Shown: one piece after another, positions 19,913-30,079 of the stretch
Layout of the letters: the number at the start of each line of letters is the position of its first letter
Numbering within the stretch: position 1 is the stretch's first letter
Origin: Zancudomyces culisetae
Lineage: Eukaryota; Kickxellomycota; Harpellomycetes; Harpellales; Legeriomycetaceae
Assembly: GCA_001969505.1 (NCBI GenBank)
Contig: LSSK01000891.1
Span: forward strand, 1-35,170
Reading direction: 5' to 3'
DNA: 35,170 bases
Notes under the pieces: model-generated
What the model was told of the DNA's origin: nothing
Databases searched by the model: none
The model's input: only the letters and a program-made list of their open reading frames with translations
Translations under genes and position numbers: made by a program

Positions 19913-21436
19913 ATGGAAGCCTTGATTCCCAAACAAATACAATTAACCATAAAGGATCTGGAAAAAAAGACAAATTTGCAAATCGACGAGGTATATTACG
20001 AGTTTGAAGATGAGGAAACGCCACTCCCGATAAAGCTAATACAAGACAAAAATATTGTTTTTGTGGTAGATTTGACTGCCAAAGAAATAGCAGACACAGG
20101 TAGCAAAGATGAAAACACTACCATTGCACCCGTCACTAACATGGGTTCGGACGATGAGACCATTCCTCAAACAGTTAAGGAAGTTGCAGGAACGAATATA
20201 AACAAAACACTTCCAAATGTATTTGCGATAAACAAGAGCAGATTATTTTCACATATAGGAAGAGCAAGTACAGAAAAGCCACGACATTCCAGTAATTACG
20301 ATAGTGTTAATGACAGCGAAGCCAATAACTTGGATAAAAAGTGGAATATAAACGAGGATAATGAGGCCGAAAGGAAAAGTATAAGAGAACGTATGTTTTA
20401 CAGCCACGACCAACCCACAACTTCTTGTGATAAATCATTACACGAAAAAAATAAAGATACATCTAAAAAGGTACTAGCTTTGCAGGCAAAGAATGTGATA
20501 TCAAACTCGAGCGACTATTTAGTGACGGATTTTAGCAACATGGTGGTATCAGCAAAACAGGGAAGTAAAAATCAGAGAACAAAAGAAAAAGAGAGTAATA
20601 AGGAGAGTGGGTTGCACCAGGAAGACGGAATTTCTAATAGTGAGTACCATGATATTGGTTCAGGATATAGATTGGAGATTGATGTAGACGTAGTTCACAA
20701 CCTGAGGTAAGAAAATTTGCCTTGACAGGTTTATTGTGTGTATATGTATGATACTATAAGAAAAAGAGTATTGAGTCGTGTACGTTGCTTATACACATTT
20801 TTTGTGTTTTAGTATTTAATATGAAATGTGAAATAATATATTGAAATATATGGCAGTACGAAGCGAAAAAGCAAAGTAAAGACGCTATTAGAGTATCAGA
20901 ATGAGCTGAATAAAGAAGAAGAAAGAGAATCCGAATTTGGATCAAAAGAACAGCAAAAGATAGGAGGAGTGGATAATAATGGTAGCGATGGAGGTGGCAG
21001 CAAAGATCTTCACGCGGCTGCAACCAAAGACTTGAGCACTTCAAATGTAGAAGAGGTTTTACTTCGGCTTCAGGATGAGTTTGATCTTTTGGCCAAAAGG
21101 TAAGGAATAGTGGCAGCTCATATTATATATTCATTAGATGTTCAAGTGTTGTATTCTGATTGAAGAGGGGAGGGGGAAAGCAACGGCTAAGCATTGATGT
21201 ATGTGCTAACAAGCAGATAAATTACAATTATATAGATCCAAAGCTATTATTGGAAACTTTGAAAACTAAAAGGGAATCCATCCAGTCTTTAGAAATAGTT
21301 TCTTTTCCCCAACAGAATGAAAACTGGTCATAAAAACAGCAAAGGAGTAATAAACCAACTGTATCATAAAGTGAGGTGGAATCAAATATACAACAGGAAC
21401 CGAGTTTGCATTTTTGTGGTTGTATGTATCTGTTGA
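19913..21436 (+). CDS. Unrecognised low-complexity protein, three exons
   Basis: Proposed exons 19913-20706, 20857-21099 and 21316-21436 give 385 aa. The start is the first ATG (19913). The splice borders AG/GTAAGA...GGCAG and AG/GTAAGG...CAACAG keep frame. Residues 1-65 look folded (IPKQIQLTIKDLEKKTNLQI, then FEDEETPLPIKLI and NIVFVVDLT). The middle is Ser/Asn/Asp/Lys-rich and probably disordered. Exon 2 is basic then coiled-coil-like: TKRKSKVKTLLEYQNELNK and VEEVLLRLQDEFDLLAKR. That helix, followed by QIYN in exon 3, weakly recalls the Cep57-type microtubule-binding domain, but I would not name it so. The last exon is uncertain: a donor at CATAAA/GTGAGG is an alternative. The gene converges on the roadblock gene, 150 nt away. 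Confidence 0.55.
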
Positions 21437-21586
21437 CCTTTGTTTATTCGTATAAACATATGTTGAATTGTGTTGTGATATTAAATGAAAAATACAAAGT
21501 TCAACAATAGTTTGAAAAGTATCCTACTAATCATTCATGTTTAGTCGACTAGCAAAGAAAAAAAAACATGGATAGATTATTATAGG

Positions 21587-22512
21587 CTAATGATTTAAGG
21601 TAATTGTGAAAAGCAAGTCATTTTGTAATCCAGTGATAATGGAAAACCCAGTAAGATCTAAAGTGACTTTATCCAGGTAATGGGTTCTCGAGCTTGTGGT
21701 GGCTTTGGATTTGGGATTAGAGTCGTCTCTAACTGAGATGGATGCCAAAGAACCAGTATTACCATTGTGGGTATCGTTGCCCTTGTTGATTGCTTGGCTG
21801 GAAGACTCCTCAAACTTGTCTCCATTATTTGTACCAATGTTCAGGTTGCTATTGCTATTGCTATTGCTACTACTGCTATTACTTATATAGAACCCATTGT
21901 TGCCGTTATTGGTATTGATGATATTACTCGCGTTTGCAATTCCATGACTGTTATTATTCTTCGAAACATTACCTATTTAGCACGTTTATGTATTAGTATT
22001 TTAGTGGAAATTATACTTTTCGGATTAGTGGTGGTACAAATAAAGCTCGAAATATTACCAATATTGTTGGCGCTGCCAGTATTGCGACCAGTGGTTGTAG
22101 AGGTAGAAGTACAAGAATCTATAATCGACAAAAGCTGGGCAGATTCATTCACAAGAGTAGAGAGCTCAATTAATTGTGCCGAATCAAACAATCCTGCCTG
22201 GTTTTGCTATGTAAATATAATATATACACACTCGTGTTAATCTACAAGTATTATTCCCCGCAAGAAAAAAAAAACAAAGCGCATTTGATGATTATTATCA
22301 TTTGAAAGGGAGGGGTGGGAGGGTTGACTTACTCGCAACTTTTCACCACTTTTGGTGTATATGGTGACGGAAGATACATTTGGAACTGCCGCTAGTTGAT
22401 TATATATGTCGTCCACAGCGTCATTCTGTACGTTTGTGTTGCTACTACTCTTGCTTGCGCTTATGGTTTTTTCCAAAAAATCATTATTATTTGGGCCGAA
22501 ATTTGAATTCAT
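21587..22512 (-). CDS. Roadblock/LC7-domain protein, LAMTOR-like, with Asn/Ser-rich insert
   Basis: Three exons on the minus strand: 22512-22333, 22206-22059 and 21972-21587, giving 237 aa; introns 126 and 86 nt. The first domain half is at about residues 33-89: DDIYNQLAAVPNVSSVTIYT, then KSGEKLR and LIELSTLVNESAQLLSIID, the strand-strand-helix pattern of roadblock proteins. Residues 90-204 are Asn/Ser/Thr/Gly-rich, partly from AATAGC repeats. The last segment, LDKVTLDLTGFSIITGLQND then LLFTITLN, supplies the closing beta strands. Such proteins act as scaffolds in dynein, Ragulator/EGO and GTPase-regulator complexes; the missing dynein-type sequence makes a LAMTOR-like role more likely (inference). 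If the 86-nt intron were retained, translation would stop at the TAG of its own acceptor and give a 137-aa product without the final strands. Confidence 0.7.
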
Positions 22513-22984
22513 CGTTTTCAATATGTATACTGTTAAGCTGTCCTGAGGCGTGACAAATAAACACGTTGTTAAAGTACAAGTTTTAAAATTTAAATTGAAA
22601 TTTGACAGCAATTGTTTGCGTCAAGTACATGTTATGTATAGCTTTATCTATTCACGAAAATGATGACTATTATTTTGAGTAAAAGGAAGGGATTTAAGTT
22701 GTGAGAAAAAGCGTGTGTGTGGAGTGAGGTGGAGTTACACAAATATGTTGAAATCACGCTTTTTTTTTCTAAACCGCACGTAAAATAAATCGTGCGAATT
22801 AAAAAAAATTTTTGTATCGAAAAACGTTGCATAAAAAAATTACTCAAAACGAGCTTAATGAGTGTGTATATTTGTTGATTCATATTCCAAGAGAGTCATC
22901 AGCATTCAATCAACACGGCTTTTAATAGAAATATAACGAAGAGCGAAAGAGAAAGAGAAAGAGATAAAAATAAAACAGAAAAGT
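22513..22984. promoter_or_regulatory. Divergent promoter region
   Basis: 472 nt between the start codons of the roadblock gene (minus) and the 22985 gene (plus). The plus-strand leader just before 22985 is a GAAAGA-rich purine tract (22938-22965). No specific factor site recognised. Confidence 0.45.
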
Positions 22985-24178
22985 ATGGATTTGAAGAGAA
23001 AAAATCCACAAGAAGAATCGCAACAGCAAGTAGAAAGTGCAAATAGCATGGGTGCAAATATGGATATTGACAAATGTACTAGCGAATCGGGTGAAAACGT
23101 GAATAGCACCGGCGAGTTTGAGAGAGAAATGAGTACGACTGTCGATGCAACTAATGCTGACAAGATGATTGAGGCAAAATCCAAACATTTCAAATCGTAC
23201 CATCAAAATCAAGACAAAGCTCACCACCACACACTATTGATACAGCAAACGCCTATGGATAAAAACAAAAATAAGAGTGTTGAGGAACTGGATTTGGAAT
23301 ACAAACGTAACGTAGATAACTACCTCTTCCGATATTTTAACCATGTATATAGGGAGCCGCAACCAGAACAACAAAGCTTCTCAGTACTGACAATCCCGCT
23401 ATCGATACGGATTTTAACCGAGGCTAAGCCTGAACATAGGCAAAGCCAGACAGACATTGATAAAAGTTTGTGTATCGAGGTAGATGTTGGCGATAATGAT
23501 GCTGTGGGTGGACAAAGCGATATAAAGAAACGATTCAACATGGAGTTGCGTGTGGTCAACTATTATCTGTACTCACCTAATGGATTATGTACTATTTGTG
23601 CTAAATGTGAAATGTCAGCAAATGATGCGGGTACTTTTGTGGACCAGCAACCTGAAAAGGATCATGAATATGAATTTGATTGTGTTTTGGGATTTAAAAA
23701 CAAAATACAAGATCACGTTTCATTTCAACGTGCAAAGAATGAAAATGGTGGAGAAAATGGTCAAAAGGGAGGCGAAAAGGGGGCTAGAAATAGAAATAAG
23801 GGTAGAAATAGAAAATTTAAAGGTAACAAGGTAAAGGATTCCAAGGCGATAATGGTGGATTTTGCACGAGAGGTAGTTATGGGCGAGATCATGTGGATCA
23901 AAATAAGAGTAACTGACAAGAGCAGTGGACGAACTGTAGAGGATAGGATAGACATACCGGATGGAAGAGGTCTTGTAAAGTTTGGAATAAATGGTACATT
24001 GGTGGACTTTGAATCAGAATCTGAAAGTATATTAGAATCAGAAAATAACAAGACAGAAGCTGAAAAGAGTAAAGAAAAAGAAATGGTAGTAAATAAAGGA
24101 ATAAATAAAAAATATATAGCTATAGTAATACCAAAAATAAAGGAAGAGAGCCGAATGGAAGAACTATCTTCGTTCTAG
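22985..24178 (+). CDS. Unrecognised 397-aa protein, possible divergent Spt23/Mga2-type N-terminal domain
   Basis: Single-exon ORF of 397 aa. Residues 1-95 are polar and probably disordered. About 100-290 looks folded: DNYLFRYFNHVYREP, SVLTIPLSIRIL, FNMELRVVNYYLYSPNGLCT with CTICAKC, then a basic Gly/Asn/Lys linker (GARNRNKGRNRKFKG), and KAIMVDFAREVVMGEIMWIK leading into IRVTDKSSGRTV. The tail is Glu/Lys-rich. The order (beta strand, cysteine-rich C-x-x-C element, basic linker, strand, then a D-x-x-G-R turn) loosely resembles the N-terminal DNA-binding-like region of Spt23/Mga2 transcription activators, but the ankyrin repeats and membrane anchor of those are absent and the match is weak. Its last 15 nt overlap the chitin synthase coding end. 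Coding status is likely from length and composition; function is not assigned. Confidence 0.65.
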   Translation: MDLKRKNPQEESQQQVESANSMGANMDIDKCTSESGENVNSTGEFEREMSTTVDATNADKMIEAKSKHFKSYHQNQDKAHHHTLLIQQTPMDKNKNKSVEELDLEYKRNVDNYLFRYFNHVYREPQPEQQSFSVLTIPLSIRILTEAKPEHRQSQTDIDKSLCIEVDVGDNDAVGGQSDIKKRFNMELRVVNYYLYSPNGLCTICAKCEMSANDAGTFVDQQPEKDHEYEFDCVLGFKNKIQDHVSFQRAKNENGGENGQKGGEKGARNRNKGRNRKFKGNKVKDSKAIMVDFAREVVMGEIMWIKIRVTDKSSGRTVEDRIDIPDGRGLVKFGINGTLVDFESESESILESENNKTEAEKSKEKEMVVNKGINKKYIAIVIPKIKEESRMEELSSF

Positions 24179-27100
24179 TTTGCGAGCACCGGCGGGTTTG
24201 TTTGGTCGAGAAGGAGAATTTGAGTCTGAACGGAGGTAAGCAGGATGAGACTGCTGTTGCTGTTGCTGCTGGGGAGCAGGAGATTGGGAGTATTGATCAT
24301 AAACATTTGAGTTTGAATAAGTCATCGAAGGGTCGTATTCATAGTCAAATTGCTGGGAATTTTGTTGTTGTTGAAACTCATTTTGGTGTTGAATATGAGG
24401 TTGGCTTTGTTTGCGAGAAATTGATGAATAAGACATGTTTTGTAGTTCGAATTCTTCATTTTGGTTTTGGTTTTGGTTTTGATAATAAAGATTAGGATTT
24501 GAACCATATTGATAAGGCTGGCGTGAGTAGGTGGGAGCGGCAGGAGTGTGAGAAGGAAGAAGAGAAACGCCCTCAGCCATTTCGTCATCAAATGTACGAC
24601 TGGCAAAGTCACCACTATGCTCAAGTTCGTAAGATCCATTGCGACTTTCGGCATGTTTGGCATTACGCATGTCGCGGATTCGGCGGCGCTCATAGTCCTC
24701 CCAACGTCTGAGAGGAACCATACGGGGGTCGAAATCGCCATCGCCAGAACCGTGACCATCGTCTGTACCCTTGACTTCGCCTTGGACCTTGCGGGTTTCG
24801 CCCCAACTGAAATCGTCAAAGTGCCAGTAGGCATATACAGGCAACACAAAGTTCCAAACAGGAAGGGAACACAAATAGATGGCCATCCACATTAGATAAA
24901 TCCATTTCTTGGTGGTAAAGACAATGAGGAAAGCAGGCATAAACAAAATGGAAATAAGCATAATCAGTGGAATGTAGTCGGAAAAGCCGTTGTAAGTCGC
25001 CTTGAATACAGATATTATCAGAACAACTGTCATCATAATAGCCACAGGCAGTGATACAGTACCAATTAAATCCAAAAACACACTAAACTGCATGGACAAA
25101 CAAAACGTGCCACACAATCCACGCACAAGCACTAACTCCATCAGGTTATGGACAGTCGAATTGATCCAACGTCTACGTTGAGACAACAGAACTTTGAACT
25201 CGTCGGGAACCATTGTTTTGCAGATTGCTTGAGGCATAAACATCATTTTGCGGTTCGGGAAGTTACGCAACATCAGTGTAGATAAGTATCGATCCTCACC
25301 CAACAACATCAAATTCTTTTCATGCAGCGTAGTGACTACGTTTTGAGAGTAATCCTGTACAATCTCTGGTTTAACCAAAATCGGTACCCAATCCTGTCCC
25401 TTGCGCGCCTTCAATCGATACATACAGAAACATCCAGGAAGACATGTAACACCACCAAATACCGACTCAAAGCCCTTACCCAAGTGATGTGAAATATAGT
25501 ATTCATATACCTGGATCGCTGTCACCCACGAATCACGTTTATTTGCTATCTTTGTTTCTCCGCAAATACCCATAATCAAGTGGTCGTTGTATAAGCAATT
25601 CACCAGCAACCGCAAACTGTCTGGGTACACTCGTGTATCTGCATCAACCATAAGCACTATTTCAAACAAATCTGGAGTTGCCCCTGTCAAATGGTGGATT
25701 TTGCGGAACAAATCGTAGTCTAGTGGCGTTAGTCGGTCGTTGTAGATCACTCTTGAAAAGAATCCCATCAAAATAATCTGCGAATCACGCTTTCCTCGAT
25801 TACCTGGCTTGGGGTCGTTCTTTTCTTTATCTGCACCGCACTTCACCACCACTACTGTTGGCACGCGATGTTGTCCCACCCTGTAGTACCCGCAGTACAC
25901 TTTTGCTGCATTCATTTGTTTTGATCCTGATCCTACTGCCAAGTACAAAGATGGCTCCGGGTTCTCAAAAATTTCTTCCTGCTCAATCAACCCCACACAG
26001 ATATCTGGTGTTGTTTGTGTGTTTCCCGACCCTTTGATGATTCCGTCAGCAACTATAAACAACAACTTGCGCATACTGCTGTACTCTGTTTGTACCAATG
26101 AATCACATGTCCCTCTAATCGAATCTTCTCCCTCACTATAACATGTTACCAACATTACCGTATACAATTCATCGCTTTCTCCTTTTCCCACCCCCTTTGT
26201 CGCCCCTTTTGTGGTTGCTCCCTTTCCTGACCACGGTGCTGATGCATTATACGATATTGGTCTTACTCTATCTCGTGCTGGTCTTTTTGTTAGATTAGGT
26301 GAAATAAAATAGCTGAATCCCAATGCCATACAGAATCGTGTAAGTATAATTCCCAAAATTATTGTCAATGCAATATAATTGTATAACTGCACTCCAAAGC
26401 ATCCTACTGTTTGTTTTGCCAATATTCCAGCCTTATACTTGGCAAGAATACACTTTTCTGCAGCCTTCAAGTCATCTGATTTCATGAAATACACTGTTCC
26501 GTCTGATCCTGATTTGCTTGCTGCTCCCAACAATACTGCATCCAGTAAATCCGACTTTGGATTATTCTTTGTTGCAATCAAATACGGGTTCAAATTCACT
26601 ACTGCTCCGTTTAGTGTAAACGATCCTTGGGTCACATCTTCCCAGTCAAACCCAATAGGTTGACCCAATGGCTCCAACCCATACGTTTCAATTGCTTTTG
26701 GTAGTTCATCCAATGGGCACCCACCATTTCCGTTTTCTGTCTCGCATGTACTATATTGAACTGCCCTAAATTTTTGTATTGATGGATCCTGACATTCGTT
26801 TGGAGCTGATCGTTTAAAATAGTTTGTGATATCTTCTCCTGGTTTTGGATTGAAAGTTGATGGCCATTTTGCATTTTGTGTCGAATATGCCTGTCCCAAT
26901 ATTCCTACAGTCCCTGGTGTTTTCCCCACCATCAGCGCATTATTTTGCACTTGCGACTGCGTGTCTGGACAAAGTACCATCCCCAAAAATAGCGTCAAAA
27001 ACACCAATACTCCACTTATCAACACAATTATAAAAATCAATGCTATTTTTTCTCTCCATGCTTGCTGCACTTCTGGCGTTCTCTTACCAGCAACCTTTGC

Positions 27101-27277
27101 GAGTGCCGCCCCCGGAATGAAAAAGGTCAACACCCTTGAAAAGGCATACCATGGGCCTGAGCCCGCCTTTCGGCTCCCCACTAGTGGCTCATCGGCTTGC
27201 GTCCTTTCTGGGCGATACAGTGTCCTATTCCGACGCACTGCTGGGTTGTTTAGGTTTTCTCCTCGGTCTATTGGCAT
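24164..27277 (-). CDS. CHS3: Chitin synthase, division 2, class IV (Chs3-like)
   Basis: Single-exon membrane protein of 1037 aa that polymerises GlcNAc from UDP-GlcNAc into chitin at the plasma membrane. Processive GT2 motifs are intact: the DADTR motif (545-549), FGGVTCLPGCFCMYR, LLGEDRYLSTLML (EDRYL at 661) and QRRRW (700-704). The N-terminus has TPEVQQAWREK before a transmembrane helix (about 78-102); a cytochrome-b5-like region precedes a second helix near 300-323; three to four helices follow QRRRW (about 727-817), then the class-typical FDDFSWGETR. There is no myosin motor and no DEK-C tail, so it is class IV rather than V/VII. Yeast Chs3 is 1165 aa. The C-terminus from about 900 is Gln/Asn-rich (QNQNQNQN, a run of seven Gln), likely cytosolic and disordered. 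Confidence 0.95.
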   Translation of the reverse strand: MPIDRGENLNNPAVRRNRTLYRPERTQADEPLVGSRKAGSGPWYAFSRVLTFFIPGAALAKVAGKRTPEVQQAWREKIALIFIIVLISGVLVFLTLFLGMVLCPDTQSQVQNNALMVGKTPGTVGILGQAYSTQNAKWPSTFNPKPGEDITNYFKRSAPNECQDPSIQKFRAVQYSTCETENGNGGCPLDELPKAIETYGLEPLGQPIGFDWEDVTQGSFTLNGAVVNLNPYLIATKNNPKSDLLDAVLLGAASKSGSDGTVYFMKSDDLKAAEKCILAKYKAGILAKQTVGCFGVQLYNYIALTIILGIILTRFCMALGFSYFISPNLTKRPARDRVRPISYNASAPWSGKGATTKGATKGVGKGESDELYTVMLVTCYSEGEDSIRGTCDSLVQTEYSSMRKLLFIVADGIIKGSGNTQTTPDICVGLIEQEEIFENPEPSLYLAVGSGSKQMNAAKVYCGYYRVGQHRVPTVVVVKCGADKEKNDPKPGNRGKRDSQIILMGFFSRVIYNDRLTPLDYDLFRKIHHLTGATPDLFEIVLMVDADTRVYPDSLRLLVNCLYNDHLIMGICGETKIANKRDSWVTAIQVYEYYISHHLGKGFESVFGGVTCLPGCFCMYRLKARKGQDWVPILVKPEIVQDYSQNVVTTLHEKNLMLLGEDRYLSTLMLRNFPNRKMMFMPQAICKTMVPDEFKVLLSQRRRWINSTVHNLMELVLVRGLCGTFCLSMQFSVFLDLIGTVSLPVAIMMTVVLIISVFKATYNGFSDYIPLIMLISILFMPAFLIVFTTKKWIYLMWMAIYLCSLPVWNFVLPVYAYWHFDDFSWGETRKVQGEVKGTDDGHGSGDGDFDPRMVPLRRWEDYERRRIRDMRNAKHAESRNGSYELEHSGDFASRTFDDEMAEGVSLLPSHTPAAPTYSRQPYQYGSNPNLYYQNQNQNQNEEFELQNMSYSSISRKQSQPHIQHQNEFQQQQNSQQFDYEYDPSMTYSNSNVYDQYSQSPAPQQQQQQQSHPAYLRSDSNSPSRPNKPAGARKLERR

Positions 27278-27373
27278 CCTTTCTTCAACTTTTTCTCGTT
27301 TTTTTATATTTTTTCTCTGATTCTAGTATTTTTCAATGTTATTTTCAAGTTAGCTTTGTTTGTTTCTTTTCTC

Positions 27374-27382
27374 TTATATATA
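27374..27382 (-). promoter_or_regulatory. TATA-like element of the chitin synthase gene
   Basis: A TATATATAA element on the minus strand, about 97-105 nt upstream of the chitin synthase start codon, a plausible distance for a fungal core promoter. Based on sequence and position only. Confidence 0.35.
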
Positions 27383-27746
27383 CGTTTATGGTCGATATAC
27401 CAATCCACTATATCGTTATTCATATTTATTAATTGGTTAAACTCCTTACCGCTTATTTAGGGTCTTTTTCTTTTTTTTGCTAAATGCTCGTGATTGGTAA
27501 TACTCTACAGAAATATTGAAATTTAACTCAAAAAATACAGTATTTTGATTTAAATTCACTCTTTCTGGTTTACTCTTTTTTCTTTGTGTATTTATATTCT
27601 GTCTAGATGATTTTTACTTTTTTCTATAAAAGATACACTGGAATACAAACGAGTTCTCTTTTTTTTTGTTTGCTTGTTCCTCTTATTTTGATTATAGATT
27701 TTTTTTTTCCAGATTTAGTCCTGGATTTAAATTAATCCAACCAAAG

Positions 27747-27801
27747 TTTTCGTTTCCGTCGAAATCGAAAATTCTCTGTTTTCACCTCGCTATTTTGGCG
27801 G
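27747..27801. promoter_or_regulatory. Possible cell-cycle control elements upstream of chitin synthase
   Basis: A near-palindrome at 27747-27771 has TTTTCGTTTC on one arm and GAAATCGAAAA on the other, two facing CGAAA cores like SBF (SCB) sites. An E2F/MBF-like TTTTGGCGG follows at 27793-27801. They lie 470-525 nt upstream of the chitin synthase start. Binding is an inference from consensus similarity. Confidence 0.3.
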
Positions 27802-29818
27802 TTGGGATTTGGGATTTTAGTCCGAAAAATAATTAAAGCTAAATGGTGATGGGAACAGTTTTTTTTTTGCCTTGGACTAAAAACACTTTTCCAATTTTAG
27901 TTCAATGAACTATTCAATCTCTCTCCTTTTTTAACTTTCAATTCCCCTCCCAACCCCCTCACCCTACATGCATCTCTTAACACATTACTAATAAAGTATT
28001 TAGAAATAAACCCTCAAATACGAGCCAGTTGGGAAATAACCAAGTCTTGTTAATGTTTGGAACACATCAACCCATTAATTACATTTCAACCCCTTGCGCT
28101 TTTTTCTTTTGTTTCTGCTCTTTTTAATTCGCCGTATCCAAAATCTATTATTCAAAGTACAAGTGTGTAAAAAATGGCTTTTTACACATAGGGTCCAACA
28201 CCATAACCTATTAACCCAAAACTTTATCATGATTTTTTTTTTGTCATTTATTTGCTTTTAGTTTTTGTTTTGTCCTATGGATAAATATGCTGCCAATTGG
28301 ATATGTATTTCTTTTTTTTTTTCTCAAGGTCATGATTGTTATGTAACTCGCTACTATATTTTGATTCAGCTCTATCTTTTGGTTCCATTCTATTTGCCCT
28401 GTTGCAATATACAATTAAACAATGAATTTGTTGGGCTTTTAGACCAGTTTCCATAATTACCAATCAATTTCCCAGTTAGCCAACTTTTGTTCAATTGTTT
28501 TTCTCCACTCTTGTAAATCATCGTGAACACTTCAAGTATACCCAAAATGTTTTCGTTTTAGAACGCTTTTCATCTAGCTTTTGCTCGCCTTCTACAAACT
28601 AAACTGCGTTGAATCAACAGTGATGTGGTAGCCGATATGTGCCGTATCTTATTATAAAAGCTATCATCAAGTCAGTGGAACAACGCATTACAACGATGTC
28701 AAAGAAGATAAACTATACACTTGGATGCAATGTTTACTACTCTCTTGTTAAAGTTTTTCTTTCTTTATTGCTATTTTATCATCATTTTTTGAGGGGAGGC
28801 AAAAGATCTTGTAAAATGTCATTGACACCAAGACTCTGCATTTGAGAAAAGGCATATTCTCTCTTGCTTTGAGCCTCATTACCTATTAGAGTCATGAACT
28901 TGGCTTTTAGAAAAAAAGGAAATCCAGCAAATAGCTAAAAGTTTACGGCAAATTTCTGGTTGTAATTTCTCTCAAATTAGAAACCATTAGCAACTCAATA
29001 ATCTCGGCAATCTCGGCAATCCCAGCAAATCACATATCTTCTACCAGTTGCAGCAATCTATGTTCTTTTTCTTCACTATTTGGCCATATCATCTTGTCCA
29101 TCATATCTTAAAGAATCAGCCTGCAAAGTATTTTAGCGATAGCAGAAACATCCAAAGATCATTAATACATAAGTGTAGATATCGGCCAAGGCGTTGATGA
29201 TTAAGAGATAATTCCCTTTTTCTAGAATTTTCATCTGGGTCATCGGATTCCGTTTACTACACATGCTTTTTTTGTGTGAAAAAAAAACCATTATATATTA
29301 AACTCGGGTATTTGTGATTTTATGATATATAAACGACAATGGCAGCAACAGCTTCCTTGGTAGTTCATGTTCCTCGATAATTTTTGTAGTGTCCATGCCC
29401 TTATGTATTTATATAAATTTCTTGTTTGAAAGCAAGAATGCGTCAACACTGAGTTAGACCCTTGTGATATGGGCTCTTTACATATTATTTACATGGTATA
29501 TATGGTATATATGGTATTTTTTTTACATAGTTTACACTTCAAATGTATTTCTCTTTGAGAATAAGACACGTCTGTACATACATTATAAATTATTAAACTT
29601 TGCTTTTTATCTTTTACTTGATCATTATCTGGTGGTTTTGGCAATCAGATAATTTGCAATACCACCTTATTTCCAAGCAAAGTCAGAATGCGCTTCTTTA
29701 TATATTTTGCATGGATATCATAATGGAAATGAATAAAGAGATGTCACAAGGGTGTAAAGCCAGTCCGTGCTATTATAATTTTACTAAGATCGGGTAGTCC
29801 CACCTAGATGCACTACAC

Positions 29819-30079
29819 TTAGCAGAAACTAACAATAGGAATATCTGTATCGTTGACATAAGATGAATATATCTTTTTATATTTTCTAGCATCCATCAGC
29901 TGTTTTTTGGTAGATTCCATTTGAATAATAGCCTCCAGTTTATTGGGAGTGGAAAAAGATACTACTTGTAGTGACAACAACGAAAGTGGCAAACATACTG
30001 AGCTAGCATTAACAGTCCTGCGTGTTGGAATCCAAATTTTTTTTGTGTCTGGATAGATTTTGTTATCAAAAATATTCAA
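29819..30079 (-). CDS. Doubtful ORF or last exon, about 86 codons
   Basis: Open minus-strand frame of ordinary composition without an ATG near its start: NIFDNKIYPDTKKIWIPTRR, then LSLLSLQVVSF and KKQLMDARKYKKIYSSYV, ending at TAA 29821-29819. It is open back to a T tract and TTTTTTTAG acceptor-like site at 30102, so it could be a terminal exon, but I found no convincing upstream exon before MAS1. No family recognised; a gene remnant or chance ORF is possible. Confidence 0.2.
   Translation of the reverse strand: MNIFDNKIYPDTKKIWIPTRRTVNASSVCLPLSLLSLQVVSFSTPNKLEAIIQMESTKKQLMDARKYKKIYSSYVNDTDIPIVSFC

Noticed and set aside
28970-29125. Minus-strand frame MMDKMIWPNSEEKEHRLLQL followed by a TGA and further open codons, faintly Myb/SANT-like
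   Set aside because: Too short, interrupted by a stop, and part of it comes from 9-nt tandem repeats; not enough to call a pseudogene.
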